A stretch of 64,000 nucleotides of DNA from Siphonodentalium dalli (GCA_032622095.1 CP136062.1:162500875-162564874), one strand, 5' to 3'. Shown: positions 42,981 to 55,998, numbered from the stretch's first letter. The notes: a model not told the origin generated them from the sequence alone. Made by a program: numbers and translations.

Positions 42981-45735
42981 CACAACCCAAAAGGGTTGTT
43001 TTACGGTATTGCGTAAGCGACGCAAGTATAGTTGTGACGTCACTAATTTCTATACTCCGTCAACATGAAAAAAATGTTTTTACATCCGGGCGATTCAGAC
43101 CTATGGGCCCCAGTGGTGGCCGCCATGTTGGAATAGAATTGACAAATTAATAAAACGAATTTATTTTTCTTCTTCGATCAGCCTCCCCATAGCAACACTA
43201 TTAAATTTGAAAAACAAAATCAACCTTATTCAAAATTAAATGTTTAATGTGGATTTAGCTGACACGGGCGCATAGCATTCGGCAAACCTCGCCAGATTCC
43301 GTACCGTTACAGTTTGAAAATTACGTCCCCTGGCAGGCCATAGCAACGTTGGAAATGATGACGTAATTTCGTTACAAAATGGTGGCGCTCTCTTATTTGG
43401 GAAATTTGAAATTGAATTGCTTGTTATTGTTATCGCTCGTATTTTAAATGTACAACGGTATCACATTCACAGCACGTAAGCGTTAACGAGAAAGCACAAG
43501 CGAAGATAGCACAATGAGCCCATTACTGGAATGACTTTATAGAGTCAAAGCAGTCAAAAGAAGAAGAAGAAGAAGAAGAACAACAACAACTTGTTTTGAA
43601 CTTGAAGTTTAAAAGTGAAAATCAGTCAGTCGGAAAGAAACTCAATGATGAATCTGTGACTGAAAAAAATATGAAAATGAAGGTAACTGGAATGGAATGT
43701 GGACTGGTCTGTGCAGACTGATCACCACGGCGATTTGACTTGTTCTGTTATTGTTCAATTTTAAGTCTGTTTTCACCTGGACTGGTTAGACTTAGAGTTG
43801 CAACTGCAAGCGGCAAATTGTTCAGTCTACTAACTACTTCTCTAAATAGTAAATTTAATTGTTAATATATAATACTGTCAGGTCAAGCCTCAACTTGGGT
43901 CAAGGAAATCAGAAAATGGACATTTTAGAACTGACTGATTTACTCATTTACTATAGACAGTATAGTTCAGTCATGAACCGTTGAACTTGAACGTAGCGCG
44001 TAGCTGGAACTTGTGGAAGCAGTAATCGATGAAAGCGGTCATGTGGCCTACTAATCTAATAATTATAGGATTGTATTAGTCAATTTAGTGATTACAGATT
44101 AGTAAATTTAATTATCAACGACTTCAGGCTCAGCCTCACCCACTCACTGTGAATGTGACTCAGGTCAAAATACAATTCTAGCCATCTACAGAGCAGTCGA
44201 CACACAGATGTAACAAACATGTGAAGCCCAGTGAATTGGTGACTAACAAAGTGAGTCATTTATCTTCTTGTTGAGTGAAGGAAAAGAAGAACATTTCCCA
44301 ATCCCACTTGGTCTCGGCACACTGCAGAGTTCATGCAGTGACTTGTGAGAGGATATGCTTCCGGGCCAATGTGAGAGGATATGCTTCCGGGTCAACTTTC
44401 CATCTGTGTGTATGTATTCTGTTTCCTGTGATGGACACATCAAGTTAAATATAATCATTATAATGCACGGTGATTAGTTTTAGCATTCTCACATATTAAA
44501 TAATTCATGAGTTTAACACTGTCTTCTCGATTTAAACCTTAAGCATTAAGCGGGAGCTTGATCAGCATGGCTAGCATATATATTAACTAGTGGCTATTTG
44601 TGGAATTTTTTTAAATATAGCCCTGCAAACTAGTACTTGCTATTGTCGACTTGACACATTGGGATTGGAAAAATATGTATGCTAAACATAATAATTCCAG
44701 GCCAACTTAGTTGAACTGTCACGACCTTCTAGTTATACATGTACATGACTAATGAGGCAATCATATAAATGTTTAATCTAGTAGCATTTTCTCATACCAT
44801 GCCATGAATATCTATGTATCTATGCCCGTCAAGAATGATATATTCCACCAGTACAAAGTTTTTGCTGTTGCGATAGGGAAGTAACTAGTACAGTTAATAA
44901 ATTATGAAATACCTTTTATTAATAATGTGTGTCATAGAATGTGACGATCCAACTTTGAAATGGCAAGATTTAAGTGACTTTGTGGTGGATTTTGCTTTGC
45001 GTCCCTTATACTAATGTCATTCCTCCCGGGCAATTATTAAAATGTTTATATACTATCAGATGCCTAACAATAGTGTCAGCATGTGCCGCATGACTAGTAA
45101 TTTTAGATCAAATTCTGAACGATCATTAAGTTTTTTGGCATAGAGACATATATAGAATTAAATTGAAATAGAATTAAATAGAATTAAATTTCCATCAATA
45201 TTGTTAATTTCAGTCTAGGTCTCCGCTATCACTATTATTGACCATCACAATGATTAGACATCTGAGACTACGATATAAGCTCACAAAAGTCACGAACAAG
45301 CATGCAATCTCGAGCTGGGACCGCCCTTAATACTTGTTCCTCATCATCTACTTCACAGAAGGGGTCACCCCTACTAGTAAGTAGCAACCGTATAGGAAAC
45401 GCCCCGAACATACCACTATTGCACAATGACATCAGTTTGTTTGATCTAAATTATTTATCCACTCCAGCCCCAAAACAATAGTCATTTGGCAAATTATCTC
45501 ATTCCTTTTCGAAGTGCCTATCATCTACTGAAGTTGGATCCTAGGCTACCACAGGCCATAAATTGTGTCTCATTGAGTCATTGTGCCCTATCCATGTAAC
45601 TCGCTGAAAGTCAAGCATACATAAACCTCTATAAATAAATCAGATGTTGCTATGTGAAATATGCAATAAATCCCCGTTTTCATGAAAATGTATTCAGTAT
45701 TATATGTAAATTTATCCAATAAAGATATTTTCCCC
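42981..45735. other. No gene recognised; GC-richer patch at 43010-43500
   Basis: 43010-43500 holds GTGACGTCAC (CRE-like, 43033), GGTGGCCGCCATGTTGG and GGTGGCGCTCTC, which could mark a promoter. ATGAAAATGAAG followed by GTAACT near 43680 could be a donor. No supported reading frame links them. Confidence 0.3.
43557..43592. repeat. (GAA)n/(CAA)n microsatellite
   Basis: About seven AGA/GAA units followed by four CAA units. Confidence 0.8.
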
Positions 45736-46110
45736 TTAAAGGTCCTCAATCCGAATCAATAGTACCCATATCGTCAGATTCCAACAACAAGATTTTTTTA
45801 AATGCCGCTTCAGTTGACAGAATCGATTAATTGCTCGAAAATAATGCTAACCGCAGTCAATTATAGCATAAAATTGACAAAAACCTGTAATTTATCAACG
45901 TTTTGCTCAACGAATATTGCTGGTTTGTCAAACATCTGACACACAAAAAAAACCACTTGATTTTAGAGTTATCCATCTTCATCTGCAATTTGATCAGAGA
46001 AAGTATTCTCGTCTGCTGTTTGCTGGGCCACTGAAAATTAAAATGATAGATTTTAAAAATCGGTATCTGATCACTCTGAGCTTTGATGTTGTGGGTTCCT
46101 CGACTTGAAT
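45736..46110. mobile_element. Family E copy, rearranged
   Basis: Left terminus TTAAAGGTCCTCAATCCGA at 45736; right-arm sequence (TTTAGAGTTATCCATC, CTCTGAGCTTTGATG, GGGTTCCTCGACT) at 45961-46108. The right tip is missing. Confidence 0.65.
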
Positions 46111-46609
46111 TTTGCCTTGAAAATTGGTCGCTTGGCCAGATTCAACCTTCACCTGATGATTGCATTTTGAACAAATATAGTAACATGTGCTATATGGCTA
46201 ATATCTCTTGACTGGCGCCATGGATATTGGTCTGGAAATTAGAGAAATGTTGGAGGCAATATCTCACTCTGACCCATGTCTAACTGTGGCCCACATTCCT
46301 CTATATCTGGTGCTGCAACATATTCTCGTGCAAATAGGTTTATTTGTACCTAAATATTCACATATGTTCATATTTTTTTTATTAATTTAAATTTGTTTAG
46401 AAAAGCTAACGCCATTATACACTCTGCCAGGGCACCCTGAGTCACCACACCAAATTTCGTTGAAATCTGGGGACCAAAATTAACAAAGACATGTTGGTCT
46501 CAACTTTACTCCAGTCTTATATATGTATATATAAACAGTCCCATGAAACATGTATACATTTATTGATGGACGTGTCATTGGCTCTTCATACAGGATCGGG
46601 TTCATTATT

Positions 46610-47160
46610 CCGATGGTTCCATATTCCGAAGGGTCGCTATTCCAAAGGTTCTTATTCAGAAGGTTCGCTATTCTGAAGTTTGCTATTCTGGGCGTATTTA
46701 ACCAGAAAAGATGGACAACTCTAATACCAAGTAGTTATTATTACCACGATTTTACAGTTATCCATCTTTATCTGGAAGACCGCCCGTTTGACCTCGTCCT
46801 TCTGGCACGATCAGGCCCAGAAACATTAAAAATAGCAAATTGCAAAGATCGATATCTAATTACTCTGAGCTTTGATGGGTGGGTTCCTCAACTCTAATCA
46901 AATATTTGTTTTCCCACCGAAGCCAAAGAAAGAGTAATTTAGGAGCATCTTATCGGATTGAGTACATTTAAGTTATTTCCTTCATAAAAAGAGTCTTATG
47001 ATAAAGAACCCTCTCAATACTTTAGAATATAGAATGAAACTTCAAAATAACAAGTTATAAAAACCTTCTGAATATCGAGGAATATAGAGAACCTTGGGAA
47101 TAGCGAAACTTCGGTATAATGAACCTTGGGAATAGCGAACCTTTGGACATGTCGCCGTCC
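46610..47160. repeat. Inverted TTCGCTATTCCGAAGG repeats flanking a family E copy
   Basis: Units of TTCGCTATTC(C/T)GAAGG at 46613-46690 and their complement (GAACCTTGGGAATAGCGAA) at 47055-47150 enclose the family E right half. GATGGACGT occurs at both outer sides (46563 and 47250). Confidence 0.55.
46690..46971. mobile_element. Family E copy, right half
   Basis: From ACAACTCTAATACCAAGTAG to TCGGATTGAGTACATTTAA, with TTAA at the end. Confidence 0.65.
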
Positions 47161-47299
47161 TACGGTCCATACGTACTGGCGTGATCGTATATCCCAAGTT
47201 GGCCAGAAATACAGGCACTCCTATGAAACATACATTTATCATTTTATAGATGGACGTACGTGTTTTGGGTTGTCCATACGTACTGACGTAATCATATTA

Positions 47300-47670
47300 T
47301 TGACATGAAGATGGGAATGAGTCATTTTTGGGTCGTTTCGGCCAAAACACATGGCCGCCAGCAGCCATCTTGGATTTTACTCTTTACATGACTAAATCCT
47401 TTGACACAGGCTACAGGTCGTATCTTTTGTCGGATCATCATGAAAATTGTGATGGATGTTAACAATGAAGTGTAAATGGGAATGAGTCTTTTTGGGGTCA
47501 TTCATTTGGCAATAAAACATGGCTGCCAGCGGCCATCTTGGATTTTACTCTTTGCATAACTAGCCCTTTCAACTTTCCACATTCCTAATCACTCCATTGA
47601 CTGTAACACATGAAATTATTCCCTTTCCAAGTTGAGCTACAGTGTCATTGACACTTTCATATTGATATAC
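47300..47670 (-). repeat. Family C dispersed repeat
   Basis: Matches 29630-29845 through to GAGCTACAGTGTCATTGAC, the block just downstream of the LINE stop. Confidence 0.6.
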
Positions 47671-47689
47671 ATGCAGGCCAGTGCATTTC

Positions 47690-47790
47690 TATACTTGTTG
47701 TCCCCCGACGTTTCCGTCGGAGGACTATAGAAATGACCCTCGTCCGTCCGTGCGTCCGTGCGTCCGTGCGTCCGTGTGTCCGTGCGTCCG
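47690..47790. repeat. Family G head with (GTCCGTGC)n
   Basis: GTCCCCCGACGTTTCCGTCGG is a hairpin, followed by GTCCGTGC units to 47790. It leads into the 191-bp array. Confidence 0.7.
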
Positions 47791-48700
47791 AGATTGGGTA
47801 CCTTCATGGTGTAATCAACTCCTCCTACAGTTTTAAATGTAGAGATTTGAAACTCTGGGATATTGTTCCTAACATGTTGGTGATTTGCAACATCTATATA
47901 GCTAATCAAAAATATCATTTTTTCCATATTTTTGGGGGGTTTTCGACTTAGAAAATTTGGAACATTTTTGCCTTTTGGATGAGATTGGGTACCTTCATGG
48001 TGTAATCAACTCCACCTACAGTTTTAAATGTAGAGATTTGAAACTCTGGGATATTGTTCCTAACATGTTGGTGATTTGCAACATCTATATAGCTAATCAA
48101 AAATATAAATTTTTCCATATTTTTGGGGGGGTTTTCGACTTAGAAAATTTGGAACATTTTTGCCTTTTGGATGAGATTGGGTACCTTCATGGTGTAATCA
48201 ACTCCTCCTACAGTTTTAAATGTAGAGATTTGAAACTCTGGGATATTGTTCCTAACATGTTGGTGATTTGCAACATCTATATAGCTAATCAAAAATATCA
48301 TTTTTTCCATATTTTTGGGGGGGGTTTTCGACTTAGAAAATTTGGAACATTTTTGCCTTTTGGATGAGATTGGGTACCTTCATGGTGTAATCAACTCCTC
48401 CTACAGTTTTAAATGTAGAGATTTGAAACTCTGGGATATTGTTCCTAACATGTTGGTGATTTGCAACATCTATATAGCTAATCAAAAATATCATTTTTTC
48501 CATATTTTTGGGGGGTTTTCGACTTAGAAAATTTGGAACATTTTTGCCTTTTGGATGAGATTGGGTACCTTCATGGTGTAATCAACTCCACCTACAGTTT
48601 TAAATGTAGAGATTTGAAACTTTGGGATATTGTTCCTAACATGTTGGTGATATGCAACATCTATATAGCTAATACAAAAATATCATTTTTTCGCGTTTGC
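47790..48700. repeat. ~191-bp tandem repeat, five copies (family G)
   Basis: Copies start GAGATTGGGTACCTTCATGG at 47790, 47981, 48173, 48366 and 48557. They are nearly identical and differ mainly in the G-run before TTTTCGACTTAG (6-8 G). The last copy is truncated after about 130 bp. Open frames across it (GYLHGVINSSYSFKC repeated) result from the repetition. Single diverged copies are found inverted at 54890-55480 and 55845-55998. Confidence 0.85.
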
Positions 48701-48808
48701 ATGCGTTTGTTCATCGGGTTGTTTTGTCCAAGAAATTTTGCGGTGGTTTGCAACATCTATATACTGTATAACATTGTTGCAAATAGTATCCTTCTAACAA
48801 TTCCAATC

Positions 48809-49024
48809 ATGAAGTTTACCACTCGAGTCGGGGGACATGTGGTCTGCGACCTTTTATTTGTTCTTTCATTGATTTCCATTACAGAAACCATACCCGGGCA
48901 GTGCATACCATGTACTAGTATAAAGATAGACAGGAGTTGTCTGCCATGCACCGGCACCATGCCAATGTCACTACATTATGATAAACAGAAAGAAATGAGA
49001 AAAAACACTCTGGACAATCTATGA
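48809..49024 (+). CDS. Doubtful small ORF at the end of family G
   Basis: A 71-codon reading from ATG 48809 begins MKFTTRVGGHVVC, then DLLFVLSLISITE, and contains four later cysteines (QCIPC, SCLPC). It looks superficially like a secreted peptide. However, its first third is the family G end sequence GGGGGACATGTGGTCTGCG, shared with noncoding copies, so it is most likely fortuitous. Confidence 0.12.
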   Translation: MKFTTRVGGHVVCDLLFVLSLISITETIPGQCIPCTSIKIDRSCLPCTGTMPMSLHYDKQKEMRKNTLDNL

Positions 49025-49662
49025 AGTATTACATGTAGGTAATCCATCAAATAAGTTTCACATCTATTTGCTAGCAGTGGTACTTTGTCCATTTTCAATA
49101 CCAAACTGGAAAACTATGTACAAGTAATTTGGCGCCCATGTGCTATATATGTACATGTACGGTATATCACAGCAAACAAAGTCAATGTTGTTTAAGAGTC
49201 TGATAAAGTCTTTGTTTTATAATTCTAATTTCCTATATGTTACAGTTACACAAAGATTTATCTGGCATTTTGTAATGTCTGATTAAGGTTGTACATGTAC
49301 ATGTAGTATTTAGGGTCATTGTGTTCAACGCCAAACATGCCTGAAATATTTGGCCACTTCACATATTGAGGGGACTGAGGCCTTTGTCCAGTGTTTTTCC
49401 AGGATTTTTTAAAGATGATATACATGTATGTATAATTTTCCATGAATAAACATGAACATGCACACTGTGCATGTACATGTAGCTTAATGTATTAAAAAAA
49501 AAAAAAAAATTTGCGTAATTCGTGCTGAGATCTGAAAAATACTGTAATTTATCTCAATTTTTGGCGATAAAAAGAAAAGCCATCCAGTATATTTACTAAA
49601 AATGTGGATGATTCTAGATTCGCGGTGAATATCCATCTCAGAGACTCAGACTTTCTGTTGCG

Positions 49663-49684
49663 GTGGGGGGGGGGGGGGGGGGGG
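49663..49684. repeat. Poly-G tract
   Basis: About 22 G, a potential quadruplex and a likely sequencing-length error. Comparable C/G runs lie at 50057-50065, 50289-50309, 51129-51150, 51478-51497 and 51718-51735. Confidence 0.85.
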
Positions 49685-49964
49685 TGTGATTTTGACAATA
49701 ACTTTATACCGGTATATGGAACATAATTATACCTGTGTTATATTGGTTCAAGTTTTACCATGTTCATAGTATATGAGATAAATACTTTATTTTCAGGACA
49801 GTCAATGCCAGCCCTATATGGATATTGGATTTCAGGATGAATAAATGGCTGAATTATTATGAAGTTTGTCCAACGGTATGTTCATTTTTTAATCTATGCA
49901 AATTATGTTTTAATGAAATGCAGATGCAGTGGTTTTATACCATACACTTTTGTAGCCCCCCTCC

Positions 49965-50035
49965 CACGATCCAGTCGGTAGAGCGCTAAATGTATTACGT
50001 CGTCAAAGGCTGTCCAAAACAAATTTGTGATCCAC
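49965..50035. repeat. Possible tRNA-like SINE fragment
   Basis: CCAGTCGGTAGAGCGCTAAA resembles the D-arm/box A of a tRNA. No box B or acceptor stem is found. Confidence 0.2.
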
Positions 50036-50821
50036 TCAGGGATGTGGTGACAGGGGGGGGGGGGTTGATTTGGCAAATTTCATGTTCAGATGATAGTTCA
50101 GATCTATAAAAATACCTGAATAATGGACTGCCCAGTGGATTAGAGAATAGCTTATAGGCTACTTTCCAGGCCTGCGAGGGAAGGGTTAAATTTATAAGCA
50201 CGAGGGGTATGCAAATGGAATTACGAAAACTTGTGAATTTGTTTTGAATCAGGTGGGGGGGTTGCTGGTTGGTAATTCCAAAGGTGGAAACCCCCCCCCC
50301 CCCCCCCCCAATGGAGAATCTCTAGCCAGCTCCCTGTCAACACTAAGAGCTCGGTTAATCGAGTCGTTTTATCTGGGCAAGTTTGTCAGTTGCTTACTGG
50401 GAGGGGGGTTGGTGCATGGTTTCTATATGCAGTGAAGTGATTTCTCAATGAAGTTTACCCTCTGCATGGTCTTTCCTCTATCCGTCAGCCTCGCTACTGA
50501 AGCAATGATCAACCCCAACCAACCATACAGATTTGCAAAAAAAATTCAATTTACGCACATTTATCTAAACGCTGCCTACCCTCATGCTGCCATCACTGGT
50601 CAATAAAGAATCATAATTTATGATTTGTTGATAAGTGCGGTTGTATTCACATGGTGCCTGTTGCAGCTCTAATTTGAAAATTCAACCCTTTGGGTAAGGA
50701 CATAGATAGCAAATTCATGTATGAATTTCTGTCGAGTGTGCGACATGTGTGTAATAGGGTCCAAATGAACTGGAACCTCATTAATGAACAAGACTGATTT
50801 CACATGATGTCACATTATCGA

Positions 50822-52620
50822 TTAATTTATAACTTTACTTGATACTGACATAAATATTTGTTCTGATCCCTCCCCCCCCCCCCAATGAAATAAATTTTAT
50901 CCTGGTGACCGAGCACTGAACAACATTAGTGGACATGATCGCTTCGACGGTGAAAATAAATTGGTTGATACTGACATAAATGTTTGTTCTTACACCCCCC
51001 CTCACATGTGGTGAGAAATAAATACCCCCCATTTAATACAGGTGAGAAATAAATTTAACCTGATGATCATCGAACAATATTAGTGTGTGTGACCACTTTC
51101 ATGTCCCCCCCAAATAAATTTTATTCTGACCCCCCCCCCCCCCCCCCCCCCAATTAATTATTTCTGGTGACCGAACAATCTTAGTGGACATCATGAGTCA
51201 CATGACCGCTTTGACGTATCAATAAATTGGTTGATAATGACTTGAATACATGTATATGTTCTGACAACCCCCCACTGTTGTGGTGAGAAGTTAATTAATT
51301 ATTTCTGGTGACCGAACAATCTTAGTGGACATCATGAGTCACATGACCGCTTTGATGTATCAATAAATTGGTTGATAATGACTTGAATACATGTATATGT
51401 TCTGACAACCCCCCACTGTTGTGGTGAGAAGTGTGTGTGACCACTTTCATGTCCCCCCCAAATAAATTTTATTCTGACCCCCCCCCCCCCCCCCCCCAAT
51501 TAATTATTTCTGGTGACCGAACAATCTTAGTGGACATCATGAGTCACATGACCGCTTTGACGTATCAATAAATTGGTTGATAATGACTTGAATACATGTA
51601 TATGTTCTGACAACCCCCCACTGTTGTGGTGAGAAGTAAATTTTATCCTCGAGATCGGATTATTTGACGTTATCAATAAATTGGTTGATAATGACATAAC
51701 TATTTGTTCTGGCAACCCCCCCCCCCCCCCCCCCCAATAAATATTATCCTGGTGGCCAAACAACCTTAGTAGACATGAGTCACATGACCGATTGATGTAC
51801 CGGTATCAATAAATTTGTTGATAATGACATAAATGTTGTGAGAAGTGAATTTTATCCTGGAGACCGACCCACAATGGACATGGCCAATTAATTGACAGTA
51901 TCAATAAATTGGTTGATTCTGCCATAAATATTTGTTCTGACTCGACCCCCCCCCCCCCCCCTGGTGACCAAACAAACTTAGTTGGAATGCCCGCTTTGAC
52001 TGTATCAATAAATTGGTTGATACTAACATAAAAATTTGATCTGAACCCACCCCCCCCCAAATAAATTTTATCCTGGTGACTGAACAACCTTAGTGGACAT
52101 TAGTCACATGACCGCTTTGTTGTATCAATAAATTGGTTGATAGTGACATAAATGTGGTGAGAACTGAGAAGTCAATTTTATCCTGGAGACCGAACCACAT
52201 TAATGGAGTTGGTCAATTATTTGGTGGTCAATAAATTGGTTGATAATGCAGGATAATGACTTAAATATTTGTCCCCCCCCACCCCAAACTAATTTGATCC
52301 TGGTGACCGAGCAACCTTAGTTGACATGACCACTTTGATGGTAACAATAAATTGACTGATACTGACATAAATATTTGTTTTGACATCCCCCCACTGTTAT
52401 AGGGAGATATAAATTTTATCCTGGTGCCCGAAAGCACATTAATGAACTTGAGCGATTTGACAGTTTCCATAAATTGATTGATACTGACATAGATATTTGT
52501 TCTCACTCCTCCCTGTGTCGGTGAGAAATAAATTTTATCCTGGAGACCGAACTACAATTAGGAATATGACTGATTTGACTGTATCAATAATTGGTTAAAT
52601 TTACATAAATATTCTGACCG
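50822..52620. repeat. Degenerate tandem array with poly-C tracts
   Basis: Roughly 14 units of 100-140 bp. Each contains TCAATAAATTGGTTGATA, TGACATAAATATTTGTTCTG, a C-run of 6 to 22, AAATTTTATCCTGGTGACCG and CTTAGTGGACAT...TCACATGACCGCTTTGA. A ~170-bp block is repeated almost exactly at about 51150-51290, 51291-51430 and 51490-51640, indicating recent expansion. Confidence 0.85.
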
Positions 52621-52939
52621 CTTCCCCTGGTACCACGTTGTGATGATTTGTCTAAAATACCTGGATCTAAGAATAAAATATATTCCGGCTACCTTTTGGC
52701 AAGAGCCATCTAGAGCATGATTTTATATTTTACTCGGTAGCCAAAACCCAGCAATTCAGAAAAGTTTAGCAATATTTGTTAAGGCGTGTATGAAGATTCA
52801 CGAAAAAACAAGAGATGACAAAATAAGATTTGATTAACCATATGTACACATGCTGCCATTACACATGTGTAATGTCAGCTTGTGTCCCTAATCTACAAAA
52901 TGAGAAAACAAATTACGACGATATTGAAGAGGACGTTAT

Positions 52940-53490
52940 AGACGTCGCTAGGACGATGATCACTAAGATCACAAGATGAAGATGATTAGGTCGACTGCGC
53001 TAATGGCGACGATAATGATGATGACTGCATTGTACGATGGAGATGATGATGTTGATAATGACGACGATGATGTCGTTTATGATGATGATGACGTCGTTTA
53101 TGATGATTATGATGAAAATGATGACGGTGGTAATGATGAGGATAAAGATGACAGCGACGACAATGATGATGACTGACAACGACGATAACACCAGGCGACG
53201 AAGCTGATGATGGATAATGACGATGACGGACGAAGATGAAAAAGACAAAAATGTTGACATTGGTGACGAGACGTATGATGACGATGAAGATGACGAATTA
53301 ATTGATGATGATGATGAGAATGGTGATGATGACGATGGTGATGAAGACAGTGTGATGGTGTTGATAGTGACGATGATCATGATGTTGATTATGATGATGA
53401 ATAATGATGATGATGATGATTATGAAAATGACGATGATGACAATGTCGACGACGATGATGACGTTGTTGATGATGATGATGTAAGTGACC
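52940..53490. repeat. Imperfect (GAT/GAC)n region
   Basis: About 550 bp dominated by GAT and GAC triplets. It gives Asp-rich plus-strand ORFs (52976-53176 and 53217-53576) and Ser/Ile-rich minus ORFs. One ORF starts with a signal-like MKMIRSTALMATIMMMTAL. The tract ends at GATGATGATGAT followed by GTAAGT, a perfect donor. A real acidic secreted protein cannot be excluded, but frame breaks and low complexity favour a microsatellite. Confidence 0.75.
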
Positions 53491-53579
53491 CCATTGTAAA
53501 TTTAAAGTGTGGTGTTCAGCATGGCTCATTTATGAATTTTTGCCCTACCCGGTATGTACACACTACATGTATGTAATAG

Positions 53580-54879
53580 AGTCCTACATCTAACTGAGCT
53601 GGAACACAAAAATCACAAAGCAAACATGTATTACATACAATTGTACATCTGCATAATGCCATCTCAAATTTATTAATGTATTTCTTTCAGATTCAGCATT
53701 AAGCGTCACCGAGTATCCACTGTCAAGGTTCAACATACATGTACATTATCTGGAGATGTCATCTGGATCATGTGAACTGGACAACTCAATAACATGACTT
53801 CTGCTCTAACCGAGTCTTATTATGAATTTTGCCAAAACTCTCTACATGTGATTGTATACCAAACAAGTTTTGTTCAGGACACCTATGTACTACACCGCTT
53901 AATATAATACTTCACAGAAGAATATCAATATTTAATACACCCCTAGCTGAGTGTTAGTCAAGAATAAATTACATGGGGAAGAATAAATCCTGTTTTCCAT
54001 ACAGGTATGAAGTAAATTCCAAGTAATTGAATATTTTGAATAAATATGTATTATATTTTATAACAAACATGTATAATTATTTAGTTACTTTTAATAAACT
54101 ACATCTATATGAACTATGCTTTGAATTATCTAGCTGACTTAACCCACACATGCCCATCATGTTACTTTCAGTGTACATGTACCTATTCCAAAAACAGTCT
54201 TATTTGAGATTTGGCGGCAAAGTGATCGGGTTGTGATGCCCATGTCACAGGTCTGACCCTCCTTGAAAGTGTGTGAGTTTGATTCAGGGCTTGGACCATA
54301 TGGACTTGTATCAATTTTCCCAAAACCAGAAAAAGTGAAAGAATTTCTTTAAAAAGATTACTATCCCGGTATCAGATATCCTAAACTTCTCAAGTTTAAT
54401 ATACTAGTAAATGTATTTGATACTCAATTTTTGTGCCAATTAATTATTTTCAGCATTTTTGGATTTTGGACAATTGATACAAGTGCATGTTGTCAAATCC
54501 CTGAACCAAACCGACAAATTTGCAACCAAGCCGGGTCATATGACACACCAAATGTGTTATCTGGCACATGCGACACACATTATGAGGACAAATTGGCCGA
54601 CACATTTGGATAATTTTTTGTCATAATTATATGTGTCAGATGACCTATTTGAGCGACACAGGCTTTTTAGCAGGTGTGTCATTTGACCTGTTTGTATGAC
54701 CATAGATGTGTCAGATGACCTAGATTCTGAGGACAAATTAGTGTGTCAGATGACACAGATTTTTTCCCTCCTAGTGAAAACGTATATAGTGTGCCATTGA
54801 CGAATACTTAAGATACCTCCCAAAACAATTACCACCAACCCACAGGGTTTCCTTCAAAACCCTGCGACCCAAAATGGAA
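53580..54879. other. No gene seen
   Basis: At 54535-54770, five loosely repeated 'GTGTCA(G/T)(A/T)TGAC' and 'GACACA' motifs on both strands form a degenerate cluster. Nothing else is recognised. Confidence 0.4.
54199..54335 (+). repeat. Possible tRNA-derived SINE
   Basis: TTGGCGGCAAAGTGATCGG (box A-like), then about 65 bp later GTGAGTTTGATTCAGGGC (box B-like, compare GGTTCGANTCC). Spacing suits a tRNA-type pol III promoter. There is no tandem tail. Confidence 0.3.
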
Positions 54880-55480
54880 TAAAAGGTCAGCAGACCACAA
54901 TGTCCCCCAAAAACGTGGCAAGTCGATGCCGCTTTGTTAAAGAAATTAAAAGAAATGTTGAAATTTTCTAAGTCGAAACTCCGTAAAAAATAAAAAAAAT
55001 TCCGTCATCTATATACATGTTGCATATGTCCAATATGTGGGTAACAATATTCTGAAGATTCAAACATCTATTATCAAAACTGTAAGAGGAGTTGATTACA
55101 CCATGAAGGTACCCTCATACAGAAAATTATAAAAATGTTGAAAAAGTTTAATAATTCCGTAAAAAATAATTTTTCCTCCATTTGTATACATCTCCAATAT
55201 GTGGGTAACAATACTTTGAAGTTTCAAATATCTACGATAAAAAATGTAGGAGGAGTTGATTACACCACGAAGGTACCTCATACAGAAAATTATAATGGGT
55301 TAATAACTCTGTCAAAAAAAAAAAATTCCGTCATCTATATATGTTGCACATCTTCAATATACGGGCAAAAATATTCTGAAGTTACAAATCTCTAGGATGA
55401 AAACTGTAGGAGGAGTTGATTACACCATGAAGGTACCCTCATACAGAACATTTTTAAAAATGTTGAAATTTTCAAGTCGA
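54880..55480. repeat. Family G repeat, inverted, three diverged modules
   Basis: TAGGAGGAGTTGATTACACC and ATGAAGGTACC recur at about 55083, 55247 and 55407. The head AAGGTCAGCAGACCAC(A)ATGTCCCCC is at 54888. Confidence 0.7.
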
Positions 55481-55844
55481 AAAGAGTTAAAGACATATTA
55501 TGTACTTGTTCGGGTGCGTGAAACTGATAAGTTAGTGTTCAGGCGCTATGCCACCTGGAGGAATCTAGCATTCTACCAACGTCGCCAAAAATCTCAAGCA
55601 ATTCGACCACACCACTCCGCAGAAAACATCGTCTGAAATACGCTGAATTGTAAATATTTACTACTTGAATCGGGACGCATCTATCGGCGATAAACTAACG
55701 AAACACATTTTGCCATCGACAGTCGCGGCATTTAATTAATATATAAGAATGACGGTGTGTGTTTTCAATTTGTATATAAAATTTGTAAAAATAACTACTT
55801 TGAACAAGAATATTCTACATTCCTATTTGATCACCCTACCGGAC

Positions 55845-55998
55845 TTTGTCAAAAAATAATTTGTCCGTCATCTATATACATGTTGTATATCTTCAATATA
55901 TGGGCAACAACGTTCTGAAGTTTCAAATCTCTAGGATGAAAACTGTAGGAGTTGATTACACCATGAAGGTACCCAAAAGTGTGACGGACGGACCGACG
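55845..55998. repeat. Family G repeat fragment
   Basis: One module ending AGTTGATTACACCATGAAGG, then GACGGACGGACC. Confidence 0.65.

Noticed and set aside
47957-49024. 136- and 163-codon ORFs with GYLHGVINSSYSFKC repeats
   Set aside because: They are frames through the 191-bp noncoding tandem repeat; the same family elsewhere (54.9-56 kb) has no open frame.
52976-53576. Confident acidic protein gene
   Set aside because: There are two broken frames, low complexity on both strands and no supporting exon; kept only as a finding.
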